Assembly: GCF_011751075.1 (NCBI RefSeq)
Contig: NZ_JAALLN010000024.1
Span: forward strand, 1-64,000
Direction of reading: 5' to 3'
Length of the DNA stretch: 64,000 bases
Source of the DNA: Flavobacterium poyangense
Lineage (GTDB): Bacteria; Bacteroidota; Bacteroidia; Flavobacteriales; Flavobacteriaceae
Within the stretch, counting starts at the first letter, position 1, and each line of letters starts with the position of its first letter. The position numbers were made by a program, and so were the translations under genes. Below, piece after piece: positions 52,197 to 60,268 of this stretch. A model generated the notes under the pieces. It was not told the DNA's origin and searched no databases. It worked only from the letters and a program-made list of their open reading frames with translations.

Positions 52197-52290
52197 GTGT
52201 TAATTTCGGCGAAGGAGAAATCACATCTCAACTTAGACAAAGGTTGGCGACATTCTGGTTGGGGTTTCTAAAGTGATTTACTTCATTTCC
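52197..52290. repeat. R3 element, degenerate copy flanking the orphan gene
   Basis: Starts GTGTTAATTTCGGCGAAGGA and contains ACTTAGACAAAGGTTGGCGA, with a worn right end (AAGTGATTTACTTCATTTCC). It shares its upstream sequence with the element at 51249, giving direct repeats around 51646-52113. Confidence 0.65.
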
Positions 52291-52354
52291 CCACTATCGA
52301 TTATATCTCCTGAGTTGAAAAAACAAATTAAAATAATAGATAATCCTAAACAAC

Positions 52355-52387
52355 AAACGTGACAGGTTTTTAAAACCTGTCACGTTT
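52355..52387. terminator. Orphan terminator-like hairpin
   Basis: AAACGTGACAGGTTTT (52355-52370) and AAAACCTGTCACGTTT (52372-52387), perfect 16-bp arms. The GACAGGTTTTTAAAACCTGT core equals that at 19392, with outer pairs changed in both arms. It is 240 bases from any stop codon. Confidence 0.6.
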
Positions 52388-52440
52388 AATTTAAGTAGAA
52401 ATTAATGTATTTTAAGTATAGACAGATATTTACACAATAA

Positions 52441-52702
52441 TGTCAATCCTGAAGAATAAAGAATAAAGAATCGTCATGGAAGTTCTATGCAGAATTTTGC
52501 CAATCTTTGACGAGTTGCGTGTGTGATTCCTCATTCTTCGGAATGACATACTGTGCGCAGATTTGTGAGACTTACTGTTTTTAGTAACCCAACCCCTCTA
52601 CTTCTGTTACTTCGACGCAGGAGAAGTCACACACGAAACTCCGAGAAGTGAATCACCAATCTTTGTCGAATTACTGGTGCGATTCCTCGTACCGGAAAGA
52701 CA
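52441..52702. repeat. Two further R3 elements
   Basis: Copy 1: 52441-52548, worn left end, good right end (TGTGATTCCTCATTCTTCGG, AATGACA). Copy 2: 52605-52702, starting TGTTACTTCGACGCAGGAGA and ending GGAAAGACA, with the internal CACCAATCTTTGTCGAATTA. The gene-free stretch 52114-52895 is mostly these, plus a hairpin. Confidence 0.7.
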
Positions 52703-52752
52703 AATCGCTACAAATTTCCTTAAGCGTGTCATTTCAACTTGATAGAAGCGCT

Positions 52753-52788
52753 TTGATATACTTTATATAAAAGTTTTTTGTAAGTTTG
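52753..52788 (+). promoter_or_regulatory. Possible promoter of the 7TM-AraC gene
   Basis: TTG at 52753-52755 and TAAGTTTG at 52781-52788, spacer 25 bases, slightly over the usual range. The leader would be about 100 bases. Confidence 0.4.
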
Positions 52789-52895
52789 AAAGCAACGGCT
52801 TTGTAATATTCAGGTAATAAAGTTCCTGTGTTTCCTAGGTTGTAAAGTATTGCTAATTAATTATAAATCGTAACAAAACCAAAAGAAAATAATAA

Positions 52896-54050
52896 ATGGA
52901 TAAGATTAATGTATTAACTATTTTAACTGTAATTTCTTTGTTTATTCTATTATTTCTGGCGTTTTTTCTCGTAACGGTAAAAACAAAACACAAAGTAAGT
53001 AATTCTCTTTTTGCCTTTTTTCTGTTATTAACCGCAATTGATACCAGTGGAACCTTGTTTGATTTAATAATTAGTGGAGTTTCAAATTTTGAAATGCTAA
53101 GAAATTTACTTTGTTTTTTGCAAATACCTGTTTTTTACCTCTATGTATTATCTGTTTGTTATTCGGATTTTAAGATTAAACCAAAACATTTACTGCATCT
53201 GCTTCCGTTTTTAATTGCGAATCTGGTTTTAGTGCCTCGCTTTTATGCGGTAGATCTTGATGCTAAAATTAATCTACTAACTAATCGTCAAACTAGTATA
53301 GAGCTTCAGTTTAATCATATTCTTTTTCAACTTCAGGCAGTGGGCTATTTTATTGCCGTTTTTACTCTGTTACGGAAGGCAAAAAAACTATATCTTGAAA
53401 ATTACGCGGGTACTAGTATTAAATTGTATAATTGGTTGTTTCAGTTTACAATGGTACTGGCCACTTTGTATTTAATTGTTTTCGTAAAAAACATCTTGAA
53501 GTTTTCAGACTATCCAAATATCTCCGAAGGAATAAAAATTAGTATTCTGGTATTTCAGGTACCTATCACTTGTTGGTATCTGTTTAAAGCATTAAACAAT
53601 CCCGGTTTGTTTAGAAGTATTGATTCAAAACTAAAATTGGTTTCCGATATTATTTTAGAAGAAAAGAAGAGTGAACAAGTTGATGTCAATGAAAAAGAAT
53701 ATAGCGAAGAGTTGATAAAATTAAAGAAATTTATGACTGATGAAAAACCATTTCTTAATCCTTCGATAACTATTCAGGATATTTCTGTGGGAATTAAAAT
53801 TCCTGTTCGGGACTTATCTCTTTTAATTAATCATAAGTTAGATCAGCATTTTTACGATTTTGTGAACTCTTATCGGATAGAGAATGCTATGGATATTCTA
53901 AAAGATACTACAAAAAATAAGGTAACTATTTTAGAAATTCTGTATGATGTAGGTTTTAATTCAAAATCATCTTTTAATACTGCCTTCAAAAAACATACGG
54001 GTAATACGCCAACTGCCTATCGTAAAAATTTGCAAAACAGTGCTTTGTAA
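52896..54050 (+). CDS. 7TM membrane-bound AraC-family transcription regulator
   Basis: 384 residues. Seven hydrophobic segments in residues 1-235, then a cytoplasmic AraC-type DNA-binding domain at about 275-378: ITIQDISVGIKIPVRDLSLL (first helix-turn-helix) and ILEILYDVGFNSKSSFNTAF, with KKHTGNTPTAYRK (second). Such membrane-tethered regulators are common in Bacteroidota and probably sense an envelope or extracellular cue. It is 139 bases upstream of, and codirectional with, the serine hydrolase gene, a likely target. Confidence 0.9.
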   Translation: MDKINVLTILTVISLFILLFLAFFLVTVKTKHKVSNSLFAFFLLLTAIDTSGTLFDLIISGVSNFEMLRNLLCFLQIPVFYLYVLSVCYSDFKIKPKHLLHLLPFLIANLVLVPRFYAVDLDAKINLLTNRQTSIELQFNHILFQLQAVGYFIAVFTLLRKAKKLYLENYAGTSIKLYNWLFQFTMVLATLYLIVFVKNILKFSDYPNISEGIKISILVFQVPITCWYLFKALNNPGLFRSIDSKLKLVSDIILEEKKSEQVDVNEKEYSEELIKLKKFMTDEKPFLNPSITIQDISVGIKIPVRDLSLLINHKLDQHFYDFVNSYRIENAMDILKDTTKNKVTILEILYDVGFNSKSSFNTAFKKHTGNTPTAYRKNLQNSAL

Positions 54051-54189
54051 TTACTCGTACTAGTGTTTTTAATTTATTCGTACTTATTTTTTTTGACAAA
54101 TGCGTTCGAGTATTTTTATTCGGTCGCATAGCGTTCGTATTCATCACATTTTTGTATCGAAATAAATTTTTAATCAAAAACACGATACA

Positions 54190-55248
54190 ATGAAAACCAC
54201 AGTAAAATTTTTAGCAGTAGTAGTATTAGTTAGCAACTTTTCTTTCGGACAAGACATTTCCAGAAAGATTGATTCGATAATAAAAGATAATTACAAGAAG
54301 AATCCAAATGTTGGTATTAGCGTTGGTCTTATCAAAAACAATGAAGAATACTATACGGCTTATGGCAATTTAAACGAAGAAAGTCAAATTGAAATAAACA
54401 AAAATTCCATCTTCGAAATTGCATCGATCACTAAAATTGTAACCTCAAACTTAATTGCACAGGCAGCCAATGATCATAAAATTAAAGTAGACGATTTTAT
54501 CGACAGCTATCTTCCTAAAGAATACGTATTAAGTAAAAATCTTAAAAACAAAATCAAAATTTCTGATTTAGCATCACATCAGTCAGGTTTACCCGATATT
54601 GATTTTGCAAAGTTAATCGAATTAGATCCTCAACAGCCCATAAACAGTGTGACTGAAAAAACATTGGCAACATTAGTTAACAATTGTAATGAATTAACTG
54701 ATTATGGTAAATACCGTTATTCGACAATCGGCATTACTTTGCTTGGACAAATACTGGAAAAGGTATATGGTAAGAGCTACGATGAAATCTTAAGAAATAA
54801 AATAATAGAGCCTTTACAGCTGACCAATACATTAACTAAAGATTTTAATGTAAAAAACAGAACGACAGGTCATAACCCAAATGGTGGTAGTCAGGAATTC
54901 TTTAAATGGAATGTTACAGCACCTGCCGGATTAATAAAATCAAGTGCTTCTGATATGGTTACATATTTAAAAGCAGTTTTAAATAAAGAAACTACAATTG
55001 GTAAAGCAGCTTTAATTACAGAAAAGATTTACTATAAAGATGAAAAAAGAGAATTAGGCTTAGGAATAAATATCGGTACAGACGAAAAAAAGACACTTTA
55101 TATCAAAACAGGAGATTCTATGGGACAATCTTCGATTATAGCTTACAACAGAGCTGAGAATTGGGGTATTATCATACTACTGAATCAAAGAAACTCCAAA
55201 ATGAGACAAAACTTGCTGAATGAAATTTGTGATTCTGTTTTGAAATAA
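54190..55248 (+). CDS. Serine hydrolase, class-C beta-lactamase-like family
   Basis: 352 residues. Signal peptide (MKTTVKFLAVVVLVSNFSFG) targets the periplasm. Catalytic motifs: S79-I-T-K82 in FEIASITKIVT, Y-S-T in GKYRYSTIGIT, and K-T-G in IKTGDSMGQSS. The fold covers class-C beta-lactamases, D-aminopeptidases and esterases; the sequence does not decide which, so resistance should not be assumed. Preceded by the 7TM-AraC gene. Confidence 0.88.
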   Translation: MKTTVKFLAVVVLVSNFSFGQDISRKIDSIIKDNYKKNPNVGISVGLIKNNEEYYTAYGNLNEESQIEINKNSIFEIASITKIVTSNLIAQAANDHKIKVDDFIDSYLPKEYVLSKNLKNKIKISDLASHQSGLPDIDFAKLIELDPQQPINSVTEKTLATLVNNCNELTDYGKYRYSTIGITLLGQILEKVYGKSYDEILRNKIIEPLQLTNTLTKDFNVKNRTTGHNPNGGSQEFFKWNVTAPAGLIKSSASDMVTYLKAVLNKETTIGKAALITEKIYYKDEKRELGLGINIGTDEKKTLYIKTGDSMGQSSIIAYNRAENWGIIILLNQRNSKMRQNLLNEICDSVLK

Positions 55249-55289
55249 TCTTTTAAGATAAGAGTTGGTGTAAGACTTTTTCTTTTCTT

Positions 55290-55490
55290 AACCGCAAAGA
55301 AAAGTTTTTTTCACGCAGATTTAGCAGATTTAGCTGATATTTTTGTTTTGTTGTCTTTGTAAAATAATCTAAATAAATCTGCTAAATCTGCGTGAAAAAA
55401 AATCTTGACAAGCATAGGAGTTCGCAAAGCTTTATCGTTAAAGTTATCTCCTGCAGCTTCGCGAACTTCGCGGTTAAATAAACACAGAGT
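55290..55490. repeat. R1 palindrome, copy D, with R2-like edges
   Basis: A perfect 27-bp inverted repeat: 55305-55331 (beginning TTTTTTCACGCAGATTTAGC) and 55374-55400, 42-base centre. Outside it, TTAACCGCAAAG (left) pairs with CTTCGCGGTTAA (right, 55467-55478), and GCATAGGAGTTCGCAAAGC repeats the filler seen at 14.6 kb. It lies between the convergent genes ending at 55248 and 55524. Confidence 0.85.
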
Positions 55491-55523
55491 TAGTTGAGAT
55501 TTTTATATTAATACTTAATTATC

Positions 55524-56291
55524 TTAAAACCCTTCAAAAACCCCCAATCCGAAGAGAGCAAAATCATATTTTACGGGGTCTGAAGCATCCATTTTTCTGA
55601 GTTTAAAATCTAATTCGGTTAAAGCCTTACCATCGTTTTGTTTTCGGGTTAGAATACCCAATTTTCGGGCAACATTGCCCGAATGCACATCTAACGGACA
55701 GGATAAAGCGGCTGGTGAAATGCTTTTCCAGATGCCCAGATCAACACCTTTTGTATCCTGACGTACCATCCAACGCAGGTACATGTTAATTCTTTTTGCT
55801 GCCGAATTGTTTAAAGGATCTGAAATGTGTTTTTGTGTTCGTGGCAAATGATCAATTTCAAAAAAGACTTTTTTAAACTCATGAATACTTTTCTGTAGAT
55901 TGTCTTTTTCCTGATTTTTAGCAAAAACAGCTTCAAGTCCGTTGTGGTTTTTATAAATGTTTTGCAATCCTTTTATAAAACCGGTCAAGTCTTTTCCATT
56001 GAATGTACGATGTACAAAATTCTCTAATCTTTCTAAATCTTCTTCAGTATGTGACATGACAAAATCATAGGGCGTATTCCCCATTAATTCCATCATGGTA
56101 TGTGAGTTTTTGATAATCATTTTGCGATTTCCCCAGGCGATAGTAGCACTCAGGAAACCGGCAATTTCGATATCTTCTTTTTGAGTGAATAAATGCGGAA
56201 TCTGTACCGGGTCACTTTCGATAAAATCGAGATTGTTGTATTGAATGACTTTTTCGTCGAGAAATTCTTTGAGCTCTTTTTGGTTCATCAT
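55524..56291 (-). CDS. TIGR02757 (DUF2400) family protein
   Basis: 255 residues, cytoplasmic. Conserved stretches: LSATIAWGNRKMIIKNSHTM, KRINMYLRWMVRQDTKGVDL and LDVHSGNVARKLGIL, with the C-terminal DPVKYDFALFGLGVFEGF. The fold has a helix-hairpin-helix look (residues 150-230) shared with DNA glycosylases, suggesting nucleic-acid binding, but no catalytic Lys/Asp pair is evident. Function unknown. It is codirectional with lolD, 73 bases downstream of... the lolD gene ends before it is not the case: lolD (56364-57029) lies upstream on the same strand only if read from the minus strand's far side; the two are separated by 72 bases and may share a transcript with this gene first. Confidence 0.8.
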   Translation of the reverse strand: MMNQKELKEFLDEKVIQYNNLDFIESDPVQIPHLFTQKEDIEIAGFLSATIAWGNRKMIIKNSHTMMELMGNTPYDFVMSHTEEDLERLENFVHRTFNGKDLTGFIKGLQNIYKNHNGLEAVFAKNQEKDNLQKSIHEFKKVFFEIDHLPRTQKHISDPLNNSAAKRINMYLRWMVRQDTKGVDLGIWKSISPAALSCPLDVHSGNVARKLGILTRKQNDGKALTELDFKLRKMDASDPVKYDFALFGLGVFEGF

Positions 56292-56363
56292 TGAAATGAA
56301 AATTCTTGAAATGCGTAAAATCCTGTTGACAGGAAGACAATAGTAAAGCGAATTGATTAACTT

Positions 56364-57029
56364 CTAATTGCTAATCAAACCGTCAACCATTATCAGTTTT
56401 CTGTCTGCCATATTGGCTAACTCTTCGTTGTGGGTAACGATTACGAAAGTCTGACCAAATTCATCACGAAGCTGAAAAAACAATTGATGTAAATTTTCGG
56501 CAGAATGGGTGTCCAGATTTCCTGATGGTTCATCAGCAAAAATTACATCGGGTTTGTTTATTAAGGCTCTGGCAACGGCTACACGCTGTTGTTCTCCTCC
56601 GGATAGTTCGTTTGGTTTATGGTTGATTCGGTGCGATAGTCCCAAATAATCTAATAGTTTTTTGGCTTCTGCTTCTGTTTCTGAAGGCTTTTTACCTGCA
56701 ATGTAAGCGGGAATACACACGTTTTCTAATGCTGTAAATTCAGGTAAAAGCTGGTGAAACTGAAAAATAAAACCCAAGTTCAAATTTCTGAATTTAGACA
56801 ATGCTTTATCGTTAAGGCCTAAAATATTTTCTCCATTTATGGTTAATGAAGTTTCAGTTTTTGATTTAGAAGGTTTGTCAAGTGTTCCTAAAATTTGCAA
56901 AAGTGTCGTTTTTCCGGCTCCTGATGCTCCGACAATAGAAACAATCTCTCCTTTTTTTATATGCAAATCAACTCCTTTTAAAACCTCAAGCTGATCGTAG
57001 AATTTATGTATGTTTTTTGCGTGTATCAT
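56364..57029 (-). CDS. lolD: Lipoprotein-releasing ABC transporter ATP-binding protein
   Basis: 221 residues from ATG 57029 (MIHAKNIHKFYDQLEVLKGV); nine residues of an upstream frame are left out. Walker A GASGAGKTTLL, Q-loop region GFIFQFHQLLPEFTALENV, signature LSGGEQQRVAVARAL, Walker B VIFADEPSGNLD, switch His in VTHNEELA. The FQFHQLLPEF region is typical of LolD, which powers LolCE extraction of lipoproteins from the inner membrane. The permease subunits are not in this window. On the minus strand it follows the TIGR02757 gene's upstream side by 72 bases. Confidence 0.9.
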   Translation of the reverse strand: MIHAKNIHKFYDQLEVLKGVDLHIKKGEIVSIVGASGAGKTTLLQILGTLDKPSKSKTETSLTINGENILGLNDKALSKFRNLNLGFIFQFHQLLPEFTALENVCIPAYIAGKKPSETEAEAKKLLDYLGLSHRINHKPNELSGGEQQRVAVARALINKPDVIFADEPSGNLDTHSAENLHQLFFQLRDEFGQTFVIVTHNEELANMADRKLIMVDGLISN

Positions 57030-57158
57030 TAAGAAACTGTTTCTACAAAGAAACAAAGATTCTGTCGATATTAAAATGGGTTGTAACAGAATTTTATGAA
57101 GAATGATTTATGAAGAGTTATTGAAGTTTTTTTTATATTTATTAAGTAATTTTAAGTT

Positions 57159-57180
57159 GTGAGATGTGAGATGTGAGATT
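57159..57180. repeat. GTGAGAT direct repeat
   Basis: Three GTGAGAT units in a row (GTGAGATGTGAGATGTGAGAT), the same word as in the inverted repeats at 37615 and 41814. Confidence 0.6.
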
Positions 57181-57262
57181 TGGGGCCGCATTTGAAAAGC
57201 GTATTCACATTGACGGAGATTTTGGTGTACTATTTGCAGTAACAAGAAAAAAATAAAAGGAA

Positions 57263-57553
57263 ATGAAAACGGAAGAAATTATTATAAAAGAAGAAAAACA
57301 GAGAAAACTGCTTCTGGGGCTGCTTTTTGATACGATCGGGATGCTTTCTTTTTTCGTACCGATTCTGGCAGAATTTACCGATGTTATCTGGGCGCCGCTA
57401 GCCGGTTTTTTAATGACGTATATGTACAAAGGCAGGGTAGGGAAAGTGGCTGGTTTTTTTGCGTTTTTGGAAGAGATTTTACCGGGTACAGATATTATTC
57501 CGTCGTTTACACTTACGTGGATTTATACCTATTACATTCAGAAAAAGAAGTAG
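57263..57553 (+). CDS. Small two-helix membrane protein of unknown function
   Basis: 96 residues. A charged N-terminus (KTEEIIIKEEKQRKLLLG) is followed by two hydrophobic segments (about 22-40, 46-62) and LPGTDIIPSFTLTWIYTYYI at the end. The GRVGKVAGFFAFLEEILPGT stretch looks conserved in a family I cannot name. Convergent with 57561-57863, with only 7 bases between stops. Confidence 0.65.
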   Translation: MKTEEIIIKEEKQRKLLLGLLFDTIGMLSFFVPILAEFTDVIWAPLAGFLMTYMYKGRVGKVAGFFAFLEEILPGTDIIPSFTLTWIYTYYIQKKK

Positions 57554-57560
57554 CGACTGT

Positions 57561-57863
57561 TTAATCTTTAAACAAAAAGCCCAATCCCATATTTTTGAGC
57601 ATTTTCTTTTCGAAATTCCAAAAGAAACGGAATTGCCCAAAAAGAGCACCTATTGCAACCAATAGCACCTGATAAATTGGAAAAATAATAATTAAACGGA
57701 TTAGTGTAAACCAACCTCCGAAATCTTCTTTTGTAATTCCCAATAGTACACAAAAGGGTTTAGAAAGCCATGCAGAAGATGATCCTGTAATGGCAAAAAC
57801 GGTAAGTATGATTATGGCTTGTAGGTTTGAGGTAATGCCCCAACGTTCTTTTAATCTCTTCAT
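57561..57863 (-). CDS. DUF6787-like small membrane protein
   Basis: 100 residues with two membrane segments (about 16-38, 52-72). The pattern LKERWGITSNLQAIIILTVF, then ITGSSSAWLSKPFCVLLGI, fits the DUF6787 family as I recall it, of unknown function in Bacteroidota. Convergent with the preceding gene and 33 bases from the lipoprotein gene at 57897. Confidence 0.65.
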   Translation of the reverse strand: MKRLKERWGITSNLQAIIILTVFAITGSSSAWLSKPFCVLLGITKEDFGGWFTLIRLIIIFPIYQVLLVAIGALFGQFRFFWNFEKKMLKNMGLGFLFKD

Positions 57864-57896
57864 CCTTTATTTATAACAATTACAAATATAACAACA

Positions 57897-58328
57897 TTAT
57901 CTGGACGGAACATACCCCCAAAGCTTTTGTTTATAAGTATTTTGAAAATAAATCATGTAATTATAGATAAGGTAGTTTACTTCATATCCATAATCGATTG
58001 TAGGATTGTAATTAATGTTCATTTCGTACAAATTAGGACTGTAACGTTGCGGTTGTAAAACACGATTATTCCATTCGGTTATGTAAAGTCTGTTTTTAGT
58101 CTCGAGGTAACTTTGCGAATAATAATGTCGAGGATAGGCTCGGGAGGCTAACCATAAACTAAATCCGTTGTCGATAATAATAACTTCGTATTCTAAAGAA
58201 TCATTCGCAATTCTGACCGTATCACTTAATGCCACATTTTTATTTACGGGCTCAGTTGTGTTAGTTTTAGCAGTTGAGCAGGCTATAATAGTACCTAAAA
58301 TGATCAGGATGTAAACAGCATTTTTCAT
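57897..58328 (-). CDS. DUF6146-like lipoprotein
   Basis: 143 residues. Lipobox Cys17 (NAVYILIILGTIIACSTAK), then a basic/aromatic domain with WLASRAYPRHYYSQSYLETK and YEMNINYNPTIDYGYEVNYL. The Tyr-rich end is typical of DUF6146 as I recall it. Function unknown. It is codirectional with 57561-57863, 33 bases upstream of that gene's start, so they form one unit. Confidence 0.65.
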   Translation of the reverse strand: MKNAVYILIILGTIIACSTAKTNTTEPVNKNVALSDTVRIANDSLEYEVIIIDNGFSLWLASRAYPRHYYSQSYLETKNRLYITEWNNRVLQPQRYSPNLYEMNINYNPTIDYGYEVNYLIYNYMIYFQNTYKQKLWGYVPSR

Positions 58329-58424
58329 GACTTTTTCTTTGACTATAAATTTACGGAAAAAAAGTGAAGGAAGCGAGGTTCAAAGGTACAGAGTTGCAAA
58401 GGTTCAAAGGTTTTGTTGAAAATG

Positions 58425-58457
58425 AAAAAGCTGTTTATTCTGAAATAAACAGCCTTT
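58425..58457 (-). terminator. Terminator of the DUF937 gene
   Basis: GCTGTTTAT (58430-58438) and ATAAACAGC (58445-58453) pair; the minus strand has T-runs after the stem. It lies 72 bases past the stop at 58529. Just beyond, 58370-58412 carries CAAAGGTTCAAAGG words. Confidence 0.65.
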
Positions 58458-58528
58458 TTATAATTTTAAGAATGATTATAAAGGGAAGAACTTTGGACCT
58501 TTGTGTCTTTGAGCCTTCACAAAGAAAC

Positions 58529-59089
58529 CTATTTTCCAAACAATTTTCCTAGCAGGCCTGAAATACCACCTTTGCTTTGGGTAATAGCTACCGCATCGGC
58601 GATATCAACTTTTCCGTCGGCATTTTGGTCTAAGCCAAATTGCATTCCGTACTTAGAAATGGTATCCATGATTCCGGATGCCTGACCACTGTTTCCTGCA
58701 ATTGAATTGATGATATCTGAAATCTGAAAACTGCTGTCATTTGGATCTTTTGCTTTATTTACCAAAGAATTCAATACTTGTGGAATCATATTAGAAGCAA
58801 CACCGGAAGAGTCAGCGCTACTGAGTCCGAATTTCTCGCCAAGACTACCACTTAGTTGTTGTGTTATTTGTTGTACAACGGGATTTGAACTGTCTATTGG
58901 AGAACTTCCGTTAAATAAACCTGCCAGTTGTTCGGCACCACCTTCTGAAGCAATTTTTTGCAATCCTGCAAATATAGAATTACCTGCTTCTGCTACTACA
59001 GCTTCGTTATGCTCATTTGGAACAGCGCTGTTGTTTACAACTGCATCGCCTCCATATTGTTGTACTAATTGTGTTAATTGTTCGAACAT
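58529..59089 (-). CDS. DUF937 family protein with EF-hand-like end
   Basis: 186 residues from ATG 59089 (MFEQLTQLVQQYGGDAVVNN). A helical DUF937 repeat domain (about 1-110) is followed by QISDIINSIAGNSGQASGIM and a calcium-binding-like loop DQNADGKVDIADAV near residue 155, as in dockerin/EF-hand motifs. No signal peptide. Function unknown; DUF937 proteins are associated with envelope or stress in a few bacteria. It follows serA on the same strand, 105 bases behind its stop with a terminator between. Confidence 0.75.
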   Translation of the reverse strand: MFEQLTQLVQQYGGDAVVNNSAVPNEHNEAVVAEAGNSIFAGLQKIASEGGAEQLAGLFNGSSPIDSSNPVVQQITQQLSGSLGEKFGLSSADSSGVASNMIPQVLNSLVNKAKDPNDSSFQISDIINSIAGNSGQASGIMDTISKYGMQFGLDQNADGKVDIADAVAITQSKGGISGLLGKLFGK

Positions 59090-59135
59090 GATTAATTTTT
59101 TTTGAATTGGTATCCTCAAATTTAATGAAAAAAAT

Positions 59136-59172
59136 AAAGGGATTTATTAAACGATGTTAATAAATCCCTTTT
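59136..59172 (-). terminator. Terminator of the serA unit
   Basis: AAAGGGATTTATTA (59136-59149) and TAATAAATCCCTTT (59158-59171), perfect 14-bp arms, 8-base loop, T-run on the minus strand. It lies just past the serA stop at 59194. Confidence 0.8.
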
Positions 59173-59193
59173 AAGATATTTAATTGTAGTTAA

Positions 59194-60144
59194 TTAGCTT
59201 AACAAAGTAATAATTTGTGAAGCTAGTTCTGTACCAATTCTGTCTTGTGCTTCTCCTGTTGCCGCTCCGATATGTGGCGTCAATGAAATTTTAGAATGCA
59301 TTAAAATAGTCATTTCCGGTTTTGGCTCGCTTTCAAAAACATCTAATCCTGCAAAAGAAACTTTTCCTGAATCTAATGCTTTTACAAGTGCTACCTCATC
59401 AATAACTCCTCCACGTGCACAGTTTACAATTCCAACACCGTCTTTCATGATTGCAAGCTCTTTTTCTCCGATGATGTAACCATCCTGAGCAGGAACGTGT
59501 AAAGTAATAAAATCTGCTTCTTTAAATAAAGACTCTAAAGATTGAGAAACAATTGTTGTAGTGATAGACTGACCGTCAAAAAACTCCACTTTGATATCTA
59601 CTGTCGGAATAAAGCTATCTGCAGCGATAACTTTCATCCCTAAACCTAACGCCATTTTTGCAGTAGCCTGACCGATACGGCCAATACCTACAATTCCTAA
59701 TGTTTTTCCTCTTAGTTCGATACCATTTGCATAGGCTTTTTTCAAACCGTCAAAATTTGTATCCCCTTCAAGAGGCATATTTCTGTTGGAATCGTGTAGA
59801 AAACGAACACCGCTGAACAAGTGTCCAAACACTAATTCCGCCACAGATTCTGATGATGAAGCTGGGGTATTTATAACATGAATGCCTTTGCTTTTAGCAT
59901 AATCAACATCAATATTGTCCATACCAACACCGCCACGTCCAATAATTTTAAGACCCGGACAGGCATCGATAATATCTTTACGAACTTTAGTCGCACTACG
60001 AACTAAAACTACGCTTACATTGTTTTCGTTTACAAAATTAGCTACTTGTTCTTGTGCTACTTTTGTAGTTATAACTTCAAATCCACCTTTCTCTAAAGCT
60101 AGAATTCCACTTTTAGAAATTCCGTCATTGGCTAATACTTTCAT
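59194..60144 (-). CDS. serA: D-3-phosphoglycerate dehydrogenase, short form
   Basis: 316 residues from ATG 60144 (MKVLANDGISKSGILALEKG); an upstream start would add eleven residues not part of the family. Rossmann motif GIVGIGRIGQATAKMALGLG binds NAD; the catalytic set is Arg in NCARGGVIDE, Glu in FESEPKPEM and His in TPHIGAATGEAQ. No ACT or ASB regulatory domain, so no direct serine feedback is expected. First step of serine synthesis from 3-phosphoglycerate; serC is immediately upstream. Confidence 0.93.
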   Translation of the reverse strand: MKVLANDGISKSGILALEKGGFEVITTKVAQEQVANFVNENNVSVVLVRSATKVRKDIIDACPGLKIIGRGGVGMDNIDVDYAKSKGIHVINTPASSSESVAELVFGHLFSGVRFLHDSNRNMPLEGDTNFDGLKKAYANGIELRGKTLGIVGIGRIGQATAKMALGLGMKVIAADSFIPTVDIKVEFFDGQSITTTIVSQSLESLFKEADFITLHVPAQDGYIIGEKELAIMKDGVGIVNCARGGVIDEVALVKALDSGKVSFAGLDVFESEPKPEMTILMHSKISLTPHIGAATGEAQDRIGTELASQIITLLS

Positions 60145-60268
60145 TTTAGGTATTTTGTTTATGTGGTTAATCGTCAATTTGTTTATTCGATGAACCAGTT
60201 ATTACGATTTTCTTTTTTCTATTTTAAAGCAAACATTTTTTCGATTAAACAGTTAACCAAATCAACGA

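Noticed and set aside
54190..55248. Calling the serine hydrolase a beta-lactamase
   Set aside because: The S-x-x-K, Y-x-T and K-T-G motifs are shared by peptidases and esterases; no evidence for beta-lactam hydrolysis.
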